From Dioscorea cayenensis subsp. rotundata (lineage: Eukaryota > Streptophyta > Magnoliopsida > Dioscoreales > Dioscoreaceae): DNA of 64,000 nucleotides. Location: positions 248,001 to 312,000 of the forward strand of contig NC_052481.1 of NCBI RefSeq assembly GCF_009730915.1, given 5' to 3'. The notes beneath the pieces are model-generated. The model had not been told where the DNA came from, searched no databases, and was given only the letters and a program-made list of their open reading frames with translations. Shown one piece after another: positions 48,951 to 61,856 of this stretch. The position numbers were made by a program, and so were the translations under genes. How positions within the stretch are numbered: the stretch's first letter is position 1; every line of letters starts with the position of its first letter.

Positions 48951-50208
48951 TGTTAGCGAACCACATTTATTTATCCGCATTACTCACACCTGTATTCAGC
49001 CGACGTGGTAACTAAGTTTGATCAAAAGATAATCGATGACGCTGAAAAGATCGTGATACCTACGAGCAAGCACTGGAGTGCAGGCAAACATCTCAAGAAA
49101 TCGTGAAATATAAAGAAGCTTACAAATACGCCAAATATTCAAGATCACGCCAAGTCCATCTTAAAGATTCAGCGGAGTATATTTTTCGCAAGAACGATTA
49201 CATTTTCAAGCACAAGATCATATCAAGCACCGATACTTAGAGAGATACGATCAATACTAAATACGTGGGAGCTTACTCAAAAGAAAAGGTCCCATTCATA
49301 GAGTCAACGAAGACTAATCAAGATATGATTGGGGTTAAGCATCAATGCTCTATTACCCGCAAGATTTCTAAGACCAAACTCAAAGCGAATCAAAGATCGT
49401 CTGAGAATCCAAGCACCAAACTTTGAGTGCGATTGAAGACTAAGTTTCGCAAGCTCTGGCAAGACGCGACAAGACATGCGCTTCTATGGTGCGACCCAAA
49501 GCGATGAGGAATCAAGGAGGAAGGCTGGGCCGTGTGCCAGATCTGATCTGAGATTCACGATCGACCGACTGCAACGTACCCGAGGTTTGCACTGGTCTCG
49601 AGCGTCACCCACAACGTGTCACTTAACCTGCTACCAAATCAATAGAAACTGACGCTATGTCAGAACTGCATGTTATAACAGAGACAGCAATAGCTGAATT
49701 TCTGGCTACTTTTAAATTAAGCAGATCACAAGATTCTCGAACAGGTACATGCATACATTCTGATCAGCCGAGGTACGAGAGCAGCGCTACCTCGCTCAGA
49801 TTGCGTACGACTCTCAGCCGACTCTCGAGGAGAGTCGCAGAGAGCACTCAGACAATCCAGTAGAGAGTGACTATCTCATTGAGGAGCGTGAGTGACAAGT
49901 GTTCAGCAGGCTCGTACCATCATTTTGTCTCTTTGAGGCTGGATCAGCGATCTCCCATTGGGCCTACTCTGTGACGCAGCTGGAGCGACATAATCGGTCA
50001 CCAATCTTGTGTGTCTCTTCTTTGTGCTTTTGTTTGTAGCGATCTTTTCTTCACGACGGTTCGACTGCAAGCAGACCACGAATGGCATTTTGTTATTCCT
50101 CGCTAAAACCCACAAACCACAACGCTACGAATCCATCACAGCGTATCGAGCCTCGATCGCTCAAGCTTTTCACTTCGGTTGGTTTCAAAGTCGGCTGAGG
50201 TCCTAACA
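48951..50208. mobile_element. LTR-like block (possible solo LTR)
   Basis: 1258 bp that begins TGTTAG and ends CTAACA, with a base composition (more G+C and CpG) sharply different from the AT-rich flanks. TG...CA with a 6-bp inverted end fits a solo LTR or retroelement fragment. No target duplication was found at the ends and no protein domain is recognised, so the classification is tentative. Confidence 0.4.
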
Positions 50209-50809
50209 ATTTATATATAATTTAATGTTTAAATTTATGAGTTATATATGTCAATTATTAATCACAATGATTATTATAATTTAATGTTTAAATTTATGAG
50301 TTATATATAAAATAAATACTTGTTTAATATACTTATTATATGTTTATCATAATAAAAAAATATTTTAATATTAATACATTATATATATATGACCAGGAAA
50401 ATGAAAAATTTACGCCCATTCTCTCTTTATACTTCTCAATTCCACCCATTTTGGACGAAATGGTATATGGGTAATAAAATGTACTCTCAAGGATAATCAT
50501 TACTCCTTATGTATATACGCAAACATGACTTTGCATATATACAAGTAAAAATCCATTTCTAAAGGACAATTATGATGGTCATTCAAATGTCCCCTTGTTA
50601 TATTGATATTAAGTCTAATGTATTGGGTGTTCATCTCTTTATTAAAGAGGTAAGTTTAAACTTCAGCTCATATAGAATAAAGGTATAGATGTGTTGTGAT
50701 TTAACTCCACATATATACACACCCAGATATAGCTTGTCCACTTTGTATATATATATTATGTTAACATAATAAATATTAATATATTTATCACAATTTTTAT
50801 ATTTCAGAA
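50209..50809. other. AT-rich spacer with short duplication
   Basis: The segment ATAATTTAATGTTTAAATTT and its continuation occurs twice (about 50217-50250 and 50274-50308). Otherwise nothing recognised. Confidence 0.5.
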
Positions 50810-50812
50810 TAA

Positions 50813-51682
50813 GGGGCCGTTTGGTATGGGGGAAAGTAACAACTTTCCCTGGAAAGTTGAAGTTGTGAAAATCTTTCATATGTTTGGTTAAAAAAAAAAC
50901 CATGTAAAGTAATGGTCAAATTGTAATTACTTTCCCTTTGACCAATGAAAAGGATTCACAGGGGGAGGGGGTGTGAAACAAATTACATCATGGGTGAGAA
51001 AATATGAGACATGTATAATTCCAATTTCACCCTTTTCTAACATTAAAATTCTTCTCTTTTGTCTTGTCTTCTTTTTAAAAACCCTAACTTTAGGGTCTTC
51101 CTTTTCAAAACCGTAGCGCAAGCCAATCTCGGTAAGTCATATAATTTTTTATAATTTTTTTAAGAATATTTTCTTATTGCTTTTGATATTGTTTTATTGA
51201 TAATTGAATTTTATTGAAAGCTCATTGATAAAACATGCACAATACCTTTTCTTAAGGTGAGATCTATCCACAAAAAGATTGCCAAAATTCATATAGGAAG
51301 CATGCCTCTTGGATAAAATTCGGGTAATCATATTTCTCATAATAGAAAAGCAAGAATTAAATATCTACTTTTGCCGGGTATATAAGTAATTTTCTTAATT
51401 TATTTATATATAAACCATTGATTAATGTGAAAATTAAAACATAGTTAAAATTAAAATAATTGATATTCATTGAAGGGTAAAATTGAGAATAAACATAACT
51501 TTGCATGGAAAAGTTATTCATAACAAACAAAGGAATTTTTTTTGCATGTATTTCAATCGCAATTTTGAAGGTTCATACCAAACAAGTATTGTTACTTTAC
51601 CGGAAAAGTAAATGCAGGAAAAATGAATGCAAGGAAATACTTTGCAGGGAAATTGTTTCCATGCAAAGTACCAAACATGCCC
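50813..51682. mobile_element. PIF/Harbinger-type TIR element with TAA target duplication
   Basis: 870 bp flanked by TAA (50810-50812 and 51683-51685). The left end GGGGCCGTTTGGTATGGGGG and the right end on the minus strand (GGGCATGTTTGGTACTTTGC) are the G-rich inverted termini typical of plant PIF/Harbinger and Tourist elements. The interior contains a gene-like patch (AAACCCTAA... ending in a GTAAGT donor near 51132). No transposase is recognised. Confidence 0.75.
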
Positions 51683-51685
51683 TAA

Positions 51686-52285
51686 ATGTATACTTAGAGC
51701 ATAGTCATATGGGGATATTTGCATATTTTCAATTTGTAAACGTCCTACAAGTGAATTTAAATCAACATTAAACGGTTGTCCACCCCACCGTTGAATCTCC
51801 CTTCCCTCTCTGATTCTACACACAACCCCATCTATTTTTTCTCTCTTATTTTTTTAAAATTTATGGACATTTATGAAATGTCCGCATATTACGCATTAAA
51901 ATATATATATAATATAATATATCAATTCCCATTTTATTTTTATGTTTTTGTTTAGAGTGGTCTCTAAAAATTCCTTGCTACCCTCTTTTACAAATTTCTC
52001 ATCTCTTCCTTATCACTCATGTCACATTCTCTCCTCTACTTCTTGTTGTTCTTCTTAATGTTCTCCTCTTTTTCTTGTGCGTGTTTTTAAAAATAAAAAT
52101 AAAAGCATGATATATTAAATTTTTCTTTAATTTTTTTACCTCCAAATATATTTTTCTTGTTTAGCATCATATATTTTTAAATTTTCTAATCTATGTTATT
52201 GACAAAACATAAATATTTAGATTTTTGTAAAAAATATTGTTTAGGTTTTTGAAACATATGTTTATTTTATTTTTTATTCCACTCA
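51686..52285. other. AT-rich spacer
   Basis: No coding region or repeat recognised. Confidence 0.5.
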
Positions 52286-52298
52286 AATATATTCAGAT

Positions 52299-52471
52299 GA
52301 CATAGGATGATAACGTCACTGCTCTAACGTGGAAGCTCGGGCGACAAACGCCGATCATCGCTCCACATCACCCTCACCCAAGTACAAAGCATCGCGTGGA
52401 GCAAGGCTCGAACACGCGACCTTCATGAAACTCTTGGGGACCCGGTACCACTAGGCCATTAGGCCGGTGGT
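52299..52471 (-). mobile_element. tRNA-derived SINE with perfect 13-bp TSD
   Basis: 173 bp on the minus strand flanked by the 13-bp direct repeat AATATATTCAGAT (52286-52298 and 52472-52484). On the minus strand the head carries an A-box-like TGGCCTAGTGGTACCGGG and a B-box GTGTTCGAGCC about 40 bases on, the pol III promoter of a tRNA-derived SINE. It differs from the SINE at 17.5 kb, so it is a second family. The perfect TSD suggests recent insertion. Confidence 0.9.
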
Positions 52472-52484
52472 AATATATTCAGAT

Positions 52485-55245
52485 TTGTACACATTTGTTT
52501 ACTCAATTATTTAGATTTTAGTTGAATCAAAACCATCCTATTTAATGTAGTCATGAAATGGTTGAATTGAAATATATAAAAGATGTAACTTTAAGCATCA
52601 TAATAATTGTAATAGCTTGGTTAACAGCAGGAGGTTGCCATTTCAATTCAGAAAAGAATAAGCATCAAAAATCTAAAAACTAAAAATATAAAAATAAGTA
52701 TTCATTTAAACAAGTGTACTTAGTCATTGAAGAATAATAAACATTTACCTAAGCCAAAACTAACAAGTGGAAAAAGTGGATGAATTTGAAAAATATAAAT
52801 AAATAAATAAATAAATATATATATATATTATAAGCTAGAGTACTTTTATTTTAATCACTAAGGAAAGACAATAAAGTATTTAGGCAGGGTTAGATACAAG
52901 GTTAGGCTATTCATATACCATGACAACTTCACCCTAGACCTTGCAGTCCTCTACAATATATTTTAATGTATCCGGTGCCCCTATAAACCTATTTTTATAG
53001 AGTTTGTATAACACTAAATAAGATTAATAGGACATTTATGGGTATGATTGAGTGAATGATCCAAATCAAACTCAATGGCCTTGTCACGCTAAGTGATATA
53101 TTACAATATTTTAATACAATTTAAATCAATTTTGCACTTTAATTAGACGATAATAACTCCAATCTATCATAATTATGTTTGATTTTTCTTTTCACTGTTA
53201 TTATTTTTTTAATATCCACGTGTTGATATGTAAATGGGTGAAAGCATGCTTTTAATCGTGTAAAAAATATGTTAAAAATCACTTTTGGTGTTTTTCTTTT
53301 TAAAGAAAAATAGATGCAAAAGCATAATAAATTATTTTTGACAGGAAATATGAAAAATTAAACCAACATGTGAACGGTACTGCTATAGTATTATATAAAT
53401 ACTTTATAAATATTATAATAGTAATATTTATTCACTATTTATAAACAGTTACGTAAGAGGATATTGTTTGGCTTTCCTCAAAAGTTATATAGTAAAATAA
53501 CTTATTAACTCAATTTGATATCTGAAAATCTTATAAGAGTGCGATATGGTAAGATTTTTAATCGTTTATCGTGACGATCTGAATCGAATTAATATATTTT
53601 TAAATATCGATAAAAATATAGTAATTTATACACCACTATTAACTATACATATTTGCCACTTCACAACCCATTTGTGAGATATTATTTGTCACTTCATGAG
53701 GGAATAAATATAATTGGATGACAAAGGAGCACTTTCAAATAAAATTGTGTCTATATTCATGCCTTGATATCGGCTTTTACAATTGCATTCGAGATTTTCG
53801 TATCTTTCACTTATACTATTTAATCACATTAATCATGTGACAATATATAAGAATAAAACATCCTTTAATATTCATATATATATATATATTATATAATATT
53901 TGATTAGACATAACTATTGCTTCTAACATAATTAATGATAATAATAATACTATCAATGAGCATAAAGAAAATGGTGTATATGTGCATAAAAATTCATCTT
54001 ATTTATATTTATATTTTATTTTTTTATAAATATTAATAACATATTTGAACTTTGGCCGATCTTGAGTGGAGAAAAGAAAAAAATACCGACTTTTTAATTA
54101 CCAAAGTAGTTATTTTTATTTTTAATCCACTGTTTTTTTTCTTTTAAACTATAATTTTATTAAAAAAAGTAAAAATTTTTTTAATAAGTAATATAAAAAT
54201 AAAAACTTAAAAATCACTTATTTAAAATTTACGAGATCTGGTATATTTTATTTTTATTGCTTCACTAGTGAATGACTTATATCAGATTTTTATGTACTCT
54301 TTTCAGTTTTAATTGAAGTAATTTATCCACCTTTAAAAAAAATACTTAAAATTTTAAATAAATTAAATATTTATCACTTCAACTAATTCCGGAGTTCGGA
54401 CCGATTGTATAAGATTTGGTAAATTTAATATGTATTTAATTATTTATTTATTTTCTAAAACCTAATTAAACTTGTTACATAAAAATAAAAAAAATAATAA
54501 TTTGGGGCCATGAATCTGCGCCGCCACGGACGGTGGGTCCCAGTGGTAGTGGGGACGCCATGTGTGTACGGACGATGAAGTGTGTTCTTCGAATCTATGC
54601 ATCATTTATTAAAATACTTAAAATTTTAGCATTGAAAGAATCTTTCTTCTCAAATATTTTTTTTATTTTTTTATATATTTTTTACTCGCATTTTTTTTAC
54701 TATTAAGAACGTGTTTGAATCAATTTTTTTTAATTATTATTCTCATAAAAAAACGTGATTATTGACTGCATAATTGTCATTATATTTTTGTTTTATTATA
54801 ATTTAAGTTTTTTTATAAAATATAAATAAACCATATATTAAAAATATAATAAGTTAATATTTTAATATATCTGTATCTATATTTAATATTCAGTTTACAA
54901 GAAAATATGCAAAAAAAAAAAAATTATTTAATAATAAATAAATGATAAAAAAATGAAAGGAAAACAGAAATATAAAAATAAGACAAATTGCTAGTAAAAA
55001 AAAAATCTACTAGAAATTGAATTTCACAAAAAAGAGTAACTCCTCTTAGACACAAACACTCTGTATAAACGATCTAGTGTCTAATGCATCAAAAGGGAAT
55101 TGGTTTTTAAAATTTAGGTGACATCATTGGGTAATGATCACGTAATTCGGAGAAATACATGATTAAGATACGGTTGTAATACGGTTGTGTTGGTAGGCAT
55201 CCTTGTATGAAGTATGCGTGAGGTTGCACGCCATCAGACAAAAAA
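52485..55245. other. AT-rich spacer
   Basis: Long AT-rich stretch with (AAATA)n/(TA)n runs near 52796-52828 and 53875-53890 and a small GC-rich patch at 54505-54600. No gene or element recognised. Confidence 0.5.
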
Positions 55246-56200
55246 GCAATGATTTAAAAAGCGGACGGACCGGTACGGGTTGAACCGGTTGAGCAGGGAA
55301 CCTACCGATCAAACCTGATCCGATTACTCACATAAAATAAGTAAAAGACTGGGCGGTCCCGCTCAACCTGCTTCAACTAAGTGAACCGTGAACCGGGACT
55401 GAACCGACCGACTAATTTATTAATTTAAATTATTTAATTAGTTTATTTATTTTATAATTAAAAACTTAAATTAAGTTAATAAACTCATTAACTCGGTCCA
55501 AATTTCAAAAAGGCAAAAAGTCACAAAAATACTTGACAAAATACTTGAAGATATTAATATATTATGATTTATTATCATTAATTTATTATAATTTAACTTA
55601 TAATTTTACGCTAATCAACAATTAAATCATTAAAATTAAAAGTATGAAACCAAACATTTCAATGGTTTGGTTTTTATTTTTAATCATTATTGTTGTTGTA
55701 TACTTGATACTTATATTTTTATTTAATTCTTTTATTTTTAATATTTGTTGTATAGTTGTATCCTTGTATATTTGTATTTTTAAAAAAATTTAATTTTATA
55801 TAAAGTTAAGACTTTGTGACCTTATAAAAGGTAATTTAAATTTGCTAATATGTAATTTTGTATCTTTTTATTATTTTTCTTTATTTTTGAAGTTATGTTT
55901 TTACTTATTTATTATTATTATTTTTAATTTTTAAATATTTATTTATTTCGAAAAAATTAAATCCGGTTGAAACAATTTTAATAACGTCAAGAGTTATTAA
56001 TCAAGAGTTATTCACTAATATGAATGGGCATTTTTGTTGATTTTTGAATTTTTATAATTTTATGATTTTTGACATTTCTTATTTTAACAAAAATTTAAAA
56101 AAATAAAAATGTTTGACCCAGTCAGGCTCGGTTGAAACTCGGTTGAACTGCGAACCGGTTGGCTAACCGAGTTCACCAACCATCCGGTTTTAAATCCTTG
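55246..56200. mobile_element. non-autonomous TIR DNA element
   Basis: The left end GCAATGATTTAAAAAGCGGA and the right end on the minus strand (GCAAGGATTTAAAACCGGAT) are inverted repeats, followed on both sides by CCGGTT/AACCGG-rich subterminal blocks (55265-55420 and 56115-56195) around an AT-rich core. A run of A outside both ends could be the target duplication but is not informative. Non-coding; superfamily not resolved. Confidence 0.7.
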
Positions 56201-56844
56201 CAAAAAGAGTACTATATGGGAACAGAAAAATGCCGGCTGTTGCGGACCACCATTGATTGTCTTTATTTCAACCGTCCTATTTTTTTATTTATTTATTTTT
56301 AAAAAAATTTATATTTAGCTATAAATAAATAAATAAATAAATAAACTCGTTTGTAAAAATAAAACACTTGCACAAAAAGTCATATAAGAAAATACTGGCC
56401 AATGTGTGACACGAAAATATGGGGCGTGTCCCATGGGAATCAGAATTTCTTTTCTTTGAAAAACCCTCTTTTATTCCCCACACACACACACTTTTTATAT
56501 ATATATATATATATATATTAAAATAACCAAATAGAAAGCGATACTATTTCTACGTATCGCAATGGCGTGGTCGAGATCGTATCGACATTGGGCTCACAAC
56601 TCGATTCTTATCTCTACAAAATGAGAGCACCAGGTGGGTTCGGTGGTAGCTGGGCTACATGATCCGTCTGCAGGTCTTTCGATCGCATTTACATAGACAA
56701 CCTAACTTTCGAGAGGACATACAGAGACAACTAATAAATTTAACAAGGACTTAAATAAAAAGAAAAACAGAAGTCCCTGCCACCCACCCTCTGCATATGT
56801 ATAAAATCCATTCAATAGGTTACCCAACAAGCAATTAAGCAAAC

Positions 56845-56888
<44 letters not shown>

Positions 56889-56933
56889 GCTTTCTAATTC
56901 TTCATCATCATCATCATCATCATCATCAAATCA
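56201..56933. promoter_or_regulatory. upstream region of bHLH gene
   Basis: Includes (TA)n at about 56497-56518, an unassigned GC-balanced block (56540-56700), a (CT)n tract at 56849-56886 and (TCA)n at 56902-56928 just before the ATG. The CT tract is probably in the 5'UTR. Confidence 0.45.
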
Positions 56934-58388
56934 ATGGAAGACCTCCTCCTTTTTCCCAGCAGCACCAACAACAACAACAACAACAACAATAACAGCAACA
57001 ACATATCTATCCAGTATCAACTACAGCAACTCCTTCAATCCCAACCACAACCATGGTCACATGCCATCGTCTGGTCTTCCTCACCAGACCTCCTTCTCCT
57101 CTCCTGGCATGCTGGCATCTTCATCCCCAACAACTCCAATTCCAACTCCACTAACATCAATGGTAGCAACAACAGTACTATTATTGACATTAACTATAAC
57201 AGTAGTAGCAATTGCAGCAAAACTGCAGGACGGTACTCAAACTCAATGAAACCATGGTAGATGATGCCGAGTGGTTTTTACATCATCTCTTCAAACCGTT
57301 CATTTTCATTGCAATGACTTGAATACACTCCTTCCCGTTCCTTCTCCACTTCCACTTCCATATGGCTCTCTGGTTCTCACCATCTTCAATCTTCATCCTG
57401 TCCTCGCGCTGCTGATGCTCGTTTCCATGGCATCAATACTCTTGTTTACATCCCTCTCCCTATTTTTCTCTTCCGTACTTGAACTTGCCTCCCCTGTCGT
57501 CATCCCCCGTGATTCTCTTCTCATTCAACAAGCTCAGTTCTCCATCTTCTTATCAACTTCACCAAATACTCTTTCAGTAATCTCTCCTCCTCATCCTCCT
57601 TCACAAGGACCATCACCATCACCACTACAAGCACAAGCACAACAAGCACAACAAGCACAACAAGTACAACAAGCGACAGTAGCCATAGTTACAAGTCTCA
57701 AAAAAGAGTCTTCATCCTCTGATCATTATGATTCAGACCAACACCAACCTCGCCGGAGAAAACGTGACAGGCAAGATGGCATCCCTGTCAACCACGTTGA
57801 AGCGGAGAGGCAACGAAGGGAGAAACTCAACCACCGGTTCTACGCGCTCCGTTCAGTTGTCCCCAACGTGTCACGCATGGACAAAGCTTCACTCCTCGCC
57901 GACGCTGTCACGTACATTTATGAGCTCAGAAACAGAGTTTCAGAACTTGAAGCCCATGAACAACAACAACAACCAAGCACAATCATCACACCAATGACGT
58001 TCAAGAAGGAGAACAACAACAACAACAATAACATGGATCAGAGCATGAGTAGCATTACTTCTTCAGCTACTTCAGCTTGTAATATCATCAATGGTGGTGG
58101 AGGTGTTGGGAGGATGGATTTAGAGGTGAGATTGATAGGGACAAGAGGGCAGTCATAAGGGCACAGTCCTGCACCGGAGGACACTCAGCAGCGAGACTAA
58201 TGAATGCAATGAGCGAGCTAGAGCTGCAAGTGAGCCATGCAAGTGTGACTAAGGTTAAGGAACTAATGCTACAAGACGTTGTGGTTACAGTCCCTCATGG
58301 ACTCCAAAGAGAAGATGTTCTCACTGCTGCACTTCTTTCTAAGCTTGACGCACATCATCATCATCATCAGCAGCAGCAGCATCAGTAA
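56934..58388 (+). pseudogene. intronless MYC-type bHLH transcription factor, frame broken (possible sequence errors)
   Basis: Resembles the plant MYC2/bHLH14 group, nuclear regulators of jasmonate responses that bind G-boxes. The N-terminal bHLH-MYC_N region shows LLQSQPQPWSHAIVW and, in another frame, VDDAEWF and [10 protein letters not shown]. In one frame [20 protein letters not shown] leads into an intact bHLH domain ([16 protein letters not shown] then [20 protein letters not shown]), with the H-E-R contact residues present. The C-terminal ACT-like part (RLMNAMSELELQVSHASV) is in a further frame. Likely indel sites are 57225-57250, the T run 57275-57279, about 57311, CCC at 57334-57336, about 57474 and GGG at 58138-58140. 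Lack of introns fits the MYC group. Either a decayed gene or a consensus error. Confidence 0.85.
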
Positions 58389-58880
58389 AAACATCAACAA
58401 CAATGCATGATAATTAACTGTGAGGATCGAATAAGATGTTATAATTAGTATATATGATGTTCATCATCATCATAGTTGTCGTTATTATGGTATTATTATA
58501 TGATCGATTCTCCTATGATATGATATGATATATAAATATATATATGTATGCATGAGAAAGTTGTACTGAACATAGTGTGCTTCAATTCAGTGTTTATATA
58601 TATATATATATATATATTTGCTGTTAAATATTATCGATGAGATGAGAATATGATAAAAATGTTTATATTTGTTGTTTGTTGCAATGGTTGTTGATCAGTG
58701 GATTAAATCAATTTGAGAAGATTGGTATTGCATTTTTTTTTTAAAATTTTATTTATTTTATTTTTGGGAGATCATGCAATGGATAGATAGAAGAAAACAA
58801 ATTTTTATGTGCTTTAATTTTGAGGAGTTAGTAAAATTATTTAGTTGAAGAATAGGAGTCTTGAAGTATGTCAAGATCTT
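58389..58880. other. bHLH 3'UTR and spacer
   Basis: AT-rich with (TA)n at about 58596-58617. No further coding. Confidence 0.5.
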
Positions 58881-59415
58881 GGTAGCACAAGTTAAGGCCG
58901 TGTACACGAGAGACAATAATGATCCGCTGGTAGCACAAGTTAAGGCCGTGTACACGAGAGACAATAATGATCCGCTCATATGTTTTCACTTTTGATATAA
59001 AATTAGGCTGTAAGTCCATTCTCTCAACCAGAGATCTTTGCCTCAATTGTGTCCAGTATTTTTTTGAACTTGAGTCATGAGCTCCAATCCAGTAATATAT
59101 ATGACAATTGTTAAAATATATACTTTTTTATTTTTAGCTTGACAATATAAAATTAGAATAATGATAATGGGGGTGTGGCAAATGGGGCATACGTCAAGAT
59201 CTTGGTAGCACAAGTTAAGGTCGGTAACACGAGAGACAATAATGATCCGCTCATATAGTTTCTCACTTTTGATATAAAGATTGGGGACTGAAGTCCATTC
59301 TCTCTCAACCAGAGATCTTTTGCCTCAATTAGTCCAAGATGAACTTGAGCACGCAGTCGATCCAAGAATATATATGCCAATTGTTAAAATATATACTTTT
59401 TAACTTTTGAAGGAC
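58881..59415. repeat. duplicated block with internal 48-bp tandem repeat
   Basis: Two diverged copies of a ~270-bp segment (about 58870-59140 and 59190-59402), both containing CAAGATCTTGGTAGCACAAG, GAGACAATAATGATCCGCTC and CAACCAGAGATCTTT. In the first copy a 48-bp unit is itself doubled perfectly (58881-58928 and 58929-58976). No element is recognised. Confidence 0.85.
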
Positions 59416-61815
59416 AATATTAGAATAATGATAATAATAAGTATGTTTGGTTATGATTTGCTAATAATACTTTAATTCAATTTTTAATTTATAATTATTA
59501 TTCAAAAATCAATGGTGATCATTCCACACTCACAAAAATAAGAATAATAATGTATTTATAACTATATGACATCTGTCCAACAGCAAGTTATAATAATAAT
59601 TTACATTGACAAGCATCAAACCATCAAATCATTAAATCAAAATACATATATAAGAAGAATCTCTTTAATTTAATCTCAAATTTAAAAAGCTCTTCTACTC
59701 AAAGATGGTGAACAATGATAAAAACTTTCATCGATTTATTTTATTAAAATTTTAGAAAATATTATCAATGTTACAAGTCAATGATTATATATAATTTTTA
59801 AAACAATATGAGCCAATTTTTGTCACATCTTTAATTTAGTCCAATAAATATAGTCCAATGTTTAATAAATAATGAATAATTATGTATTTATAATTAATTT
59901 TAATTCATAGCTGTTGCGCACATTAGAGCGTTTAATATTGACTATGAACTCTTTCTTTTATCCACACCCATTTTCTTAGTCATTGACATCAAGTAATAAT
60001 TCATGTACGATATATGCCTAAATATTTTTTATTTTTTCCCTAAGATTCCATCTTGTGTCACACACCATGAAGAAATTTGATTTATTTTCTTTTTTTAAAG
60101 TTAGTTAATTCCATCAAGAAATTAGTAATAATAATTAATCATATCCTTTATTTTGAATAATTGTTAACTAGTCATCGAAGACTTGAAATCCAATTATCCA
60201 AACCATAATTTATTAATTTAACTTTTACAAAATTACAATATATTTTTTTAACTCAAAAACTCAACCCTATAAGGACATATATGTGGAAGTCAATGGCACG
60301 GACTCACATATCTAAATATGTTTCTAGATGGTTTTGTACTAATTTGAGTTAAATTGAGATTATATTTTAAGTGTAAGTCTTTATTTAGATAAATAAATCA
60401 AAACATTAGTGGTTATAGTATTTGGACAAGTTAGAGTCAATTTTTTTTTTAATTTTTTTTTTTTAGCATATCATAAATATAATTGTACATTAGCAAATGA
60501 ATATGTAAATTTGCTCTATTATTTTATGCTATTTTGTGTATAATTGAGTATAACAAAAAGTCATACGGTGTGACGATGTGTAATAGAGACTGATTCATGA
60601 TTATCTCTTTCTATTGTATGATTAATAATTTTTTTTAATTGTTTCTCTGTTTTCTTTTTCATATATTGTGAATGACATCAATGTAAATACATTAACTTTA
60701 TTTTAATTTGTTTATAATAGATTAAGACACTAAATCACATGAACAATTAAAAGAAATATTAAAATATATAATAAATGTGATTAGATAAGATAGAGCTTCT
60801 TTTGTCTTCCATGAATATTATTAATGTGAGAATAAAAAGCCTCACAAAGGTGTGAGTATTCTTTTCAAAAGTTTTATGGCACTTTTGAGGCAAGCCACAC
60901 GACAAACCAATTTAAGTTTAATTCATTGCTACAGTAAAATGTAGCGACTGTGTGCTGCCATTATGATATATTTTTATATATATTATGTATAATAATAATA
61001 ATATATATTAGTATTATTATTATAATTATAATTGAAGCAACAAAAGTCTATATCTCGCTATATGAAAAACGTTATCATACATCAAGAGGGTGGCGTCACT
61101 TGAAGTTGTTTTTGTGCATTGGTGTGGTGAGGCCATTATTCTTCAATGGGTTTTTCCATTGAACCAAATCATGCTTAGTTGGTTTCACTGACCATAGAGC
61201 CCTTTGGGTCAAGACATCATCTCATTCATCACTGATATTTTTGGGACAACTTTGCTGTTTGTTACGCTCTGTGAAAAATATGTTAGAATATATCTGATCA
61301 ATTATTCTTCTCAACAACTTAATGAATGTGACTGTTTCATGGTTTGAAAAAAATAATAATATACATATATATATATATATATTAAATGTCATTTTTAGAT
61401 ACATTTCAAAGTTAAGTTTTTCAAAAATAGTCTAGGTTCAAAAAAATCAATTATCTTCACGTGGTTGTACTTGTCGTAATATAAAAAAATTGATTATTGG
61501 TAAAATAAATCATCAATTATATTGTGTGTGTGTTTTTTTTTTTAAAAAAAATCAATTAAACAGTCACATGTTACTTACGTGTATGAGATATATGATTTTT
61601 ATCAAGGATAAAATAGGCAATTCAAGTATTTTCTTTTTATCAATATAAATACGAATCGGAAAGAAAATTACATTTTATTAAACAGTCATGACGCATGGGT
61701 GGAGGCAGTCATCTGTTTTTTTGTCTCATTTGGTACTAGAGGATTCAAAACTACATTGTTTGACATGATTAACTTTTTATCACATTTCAAAGGAGTACTA
61801 ATTGAATTGATTAGG

Positions 61816-61856
<41 letters not shown>

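Noticed and set aside
52299..52471. tRNA gene on the minus strand
   Set aside because: Same reasoning, with a perfect 13-bp TSD.
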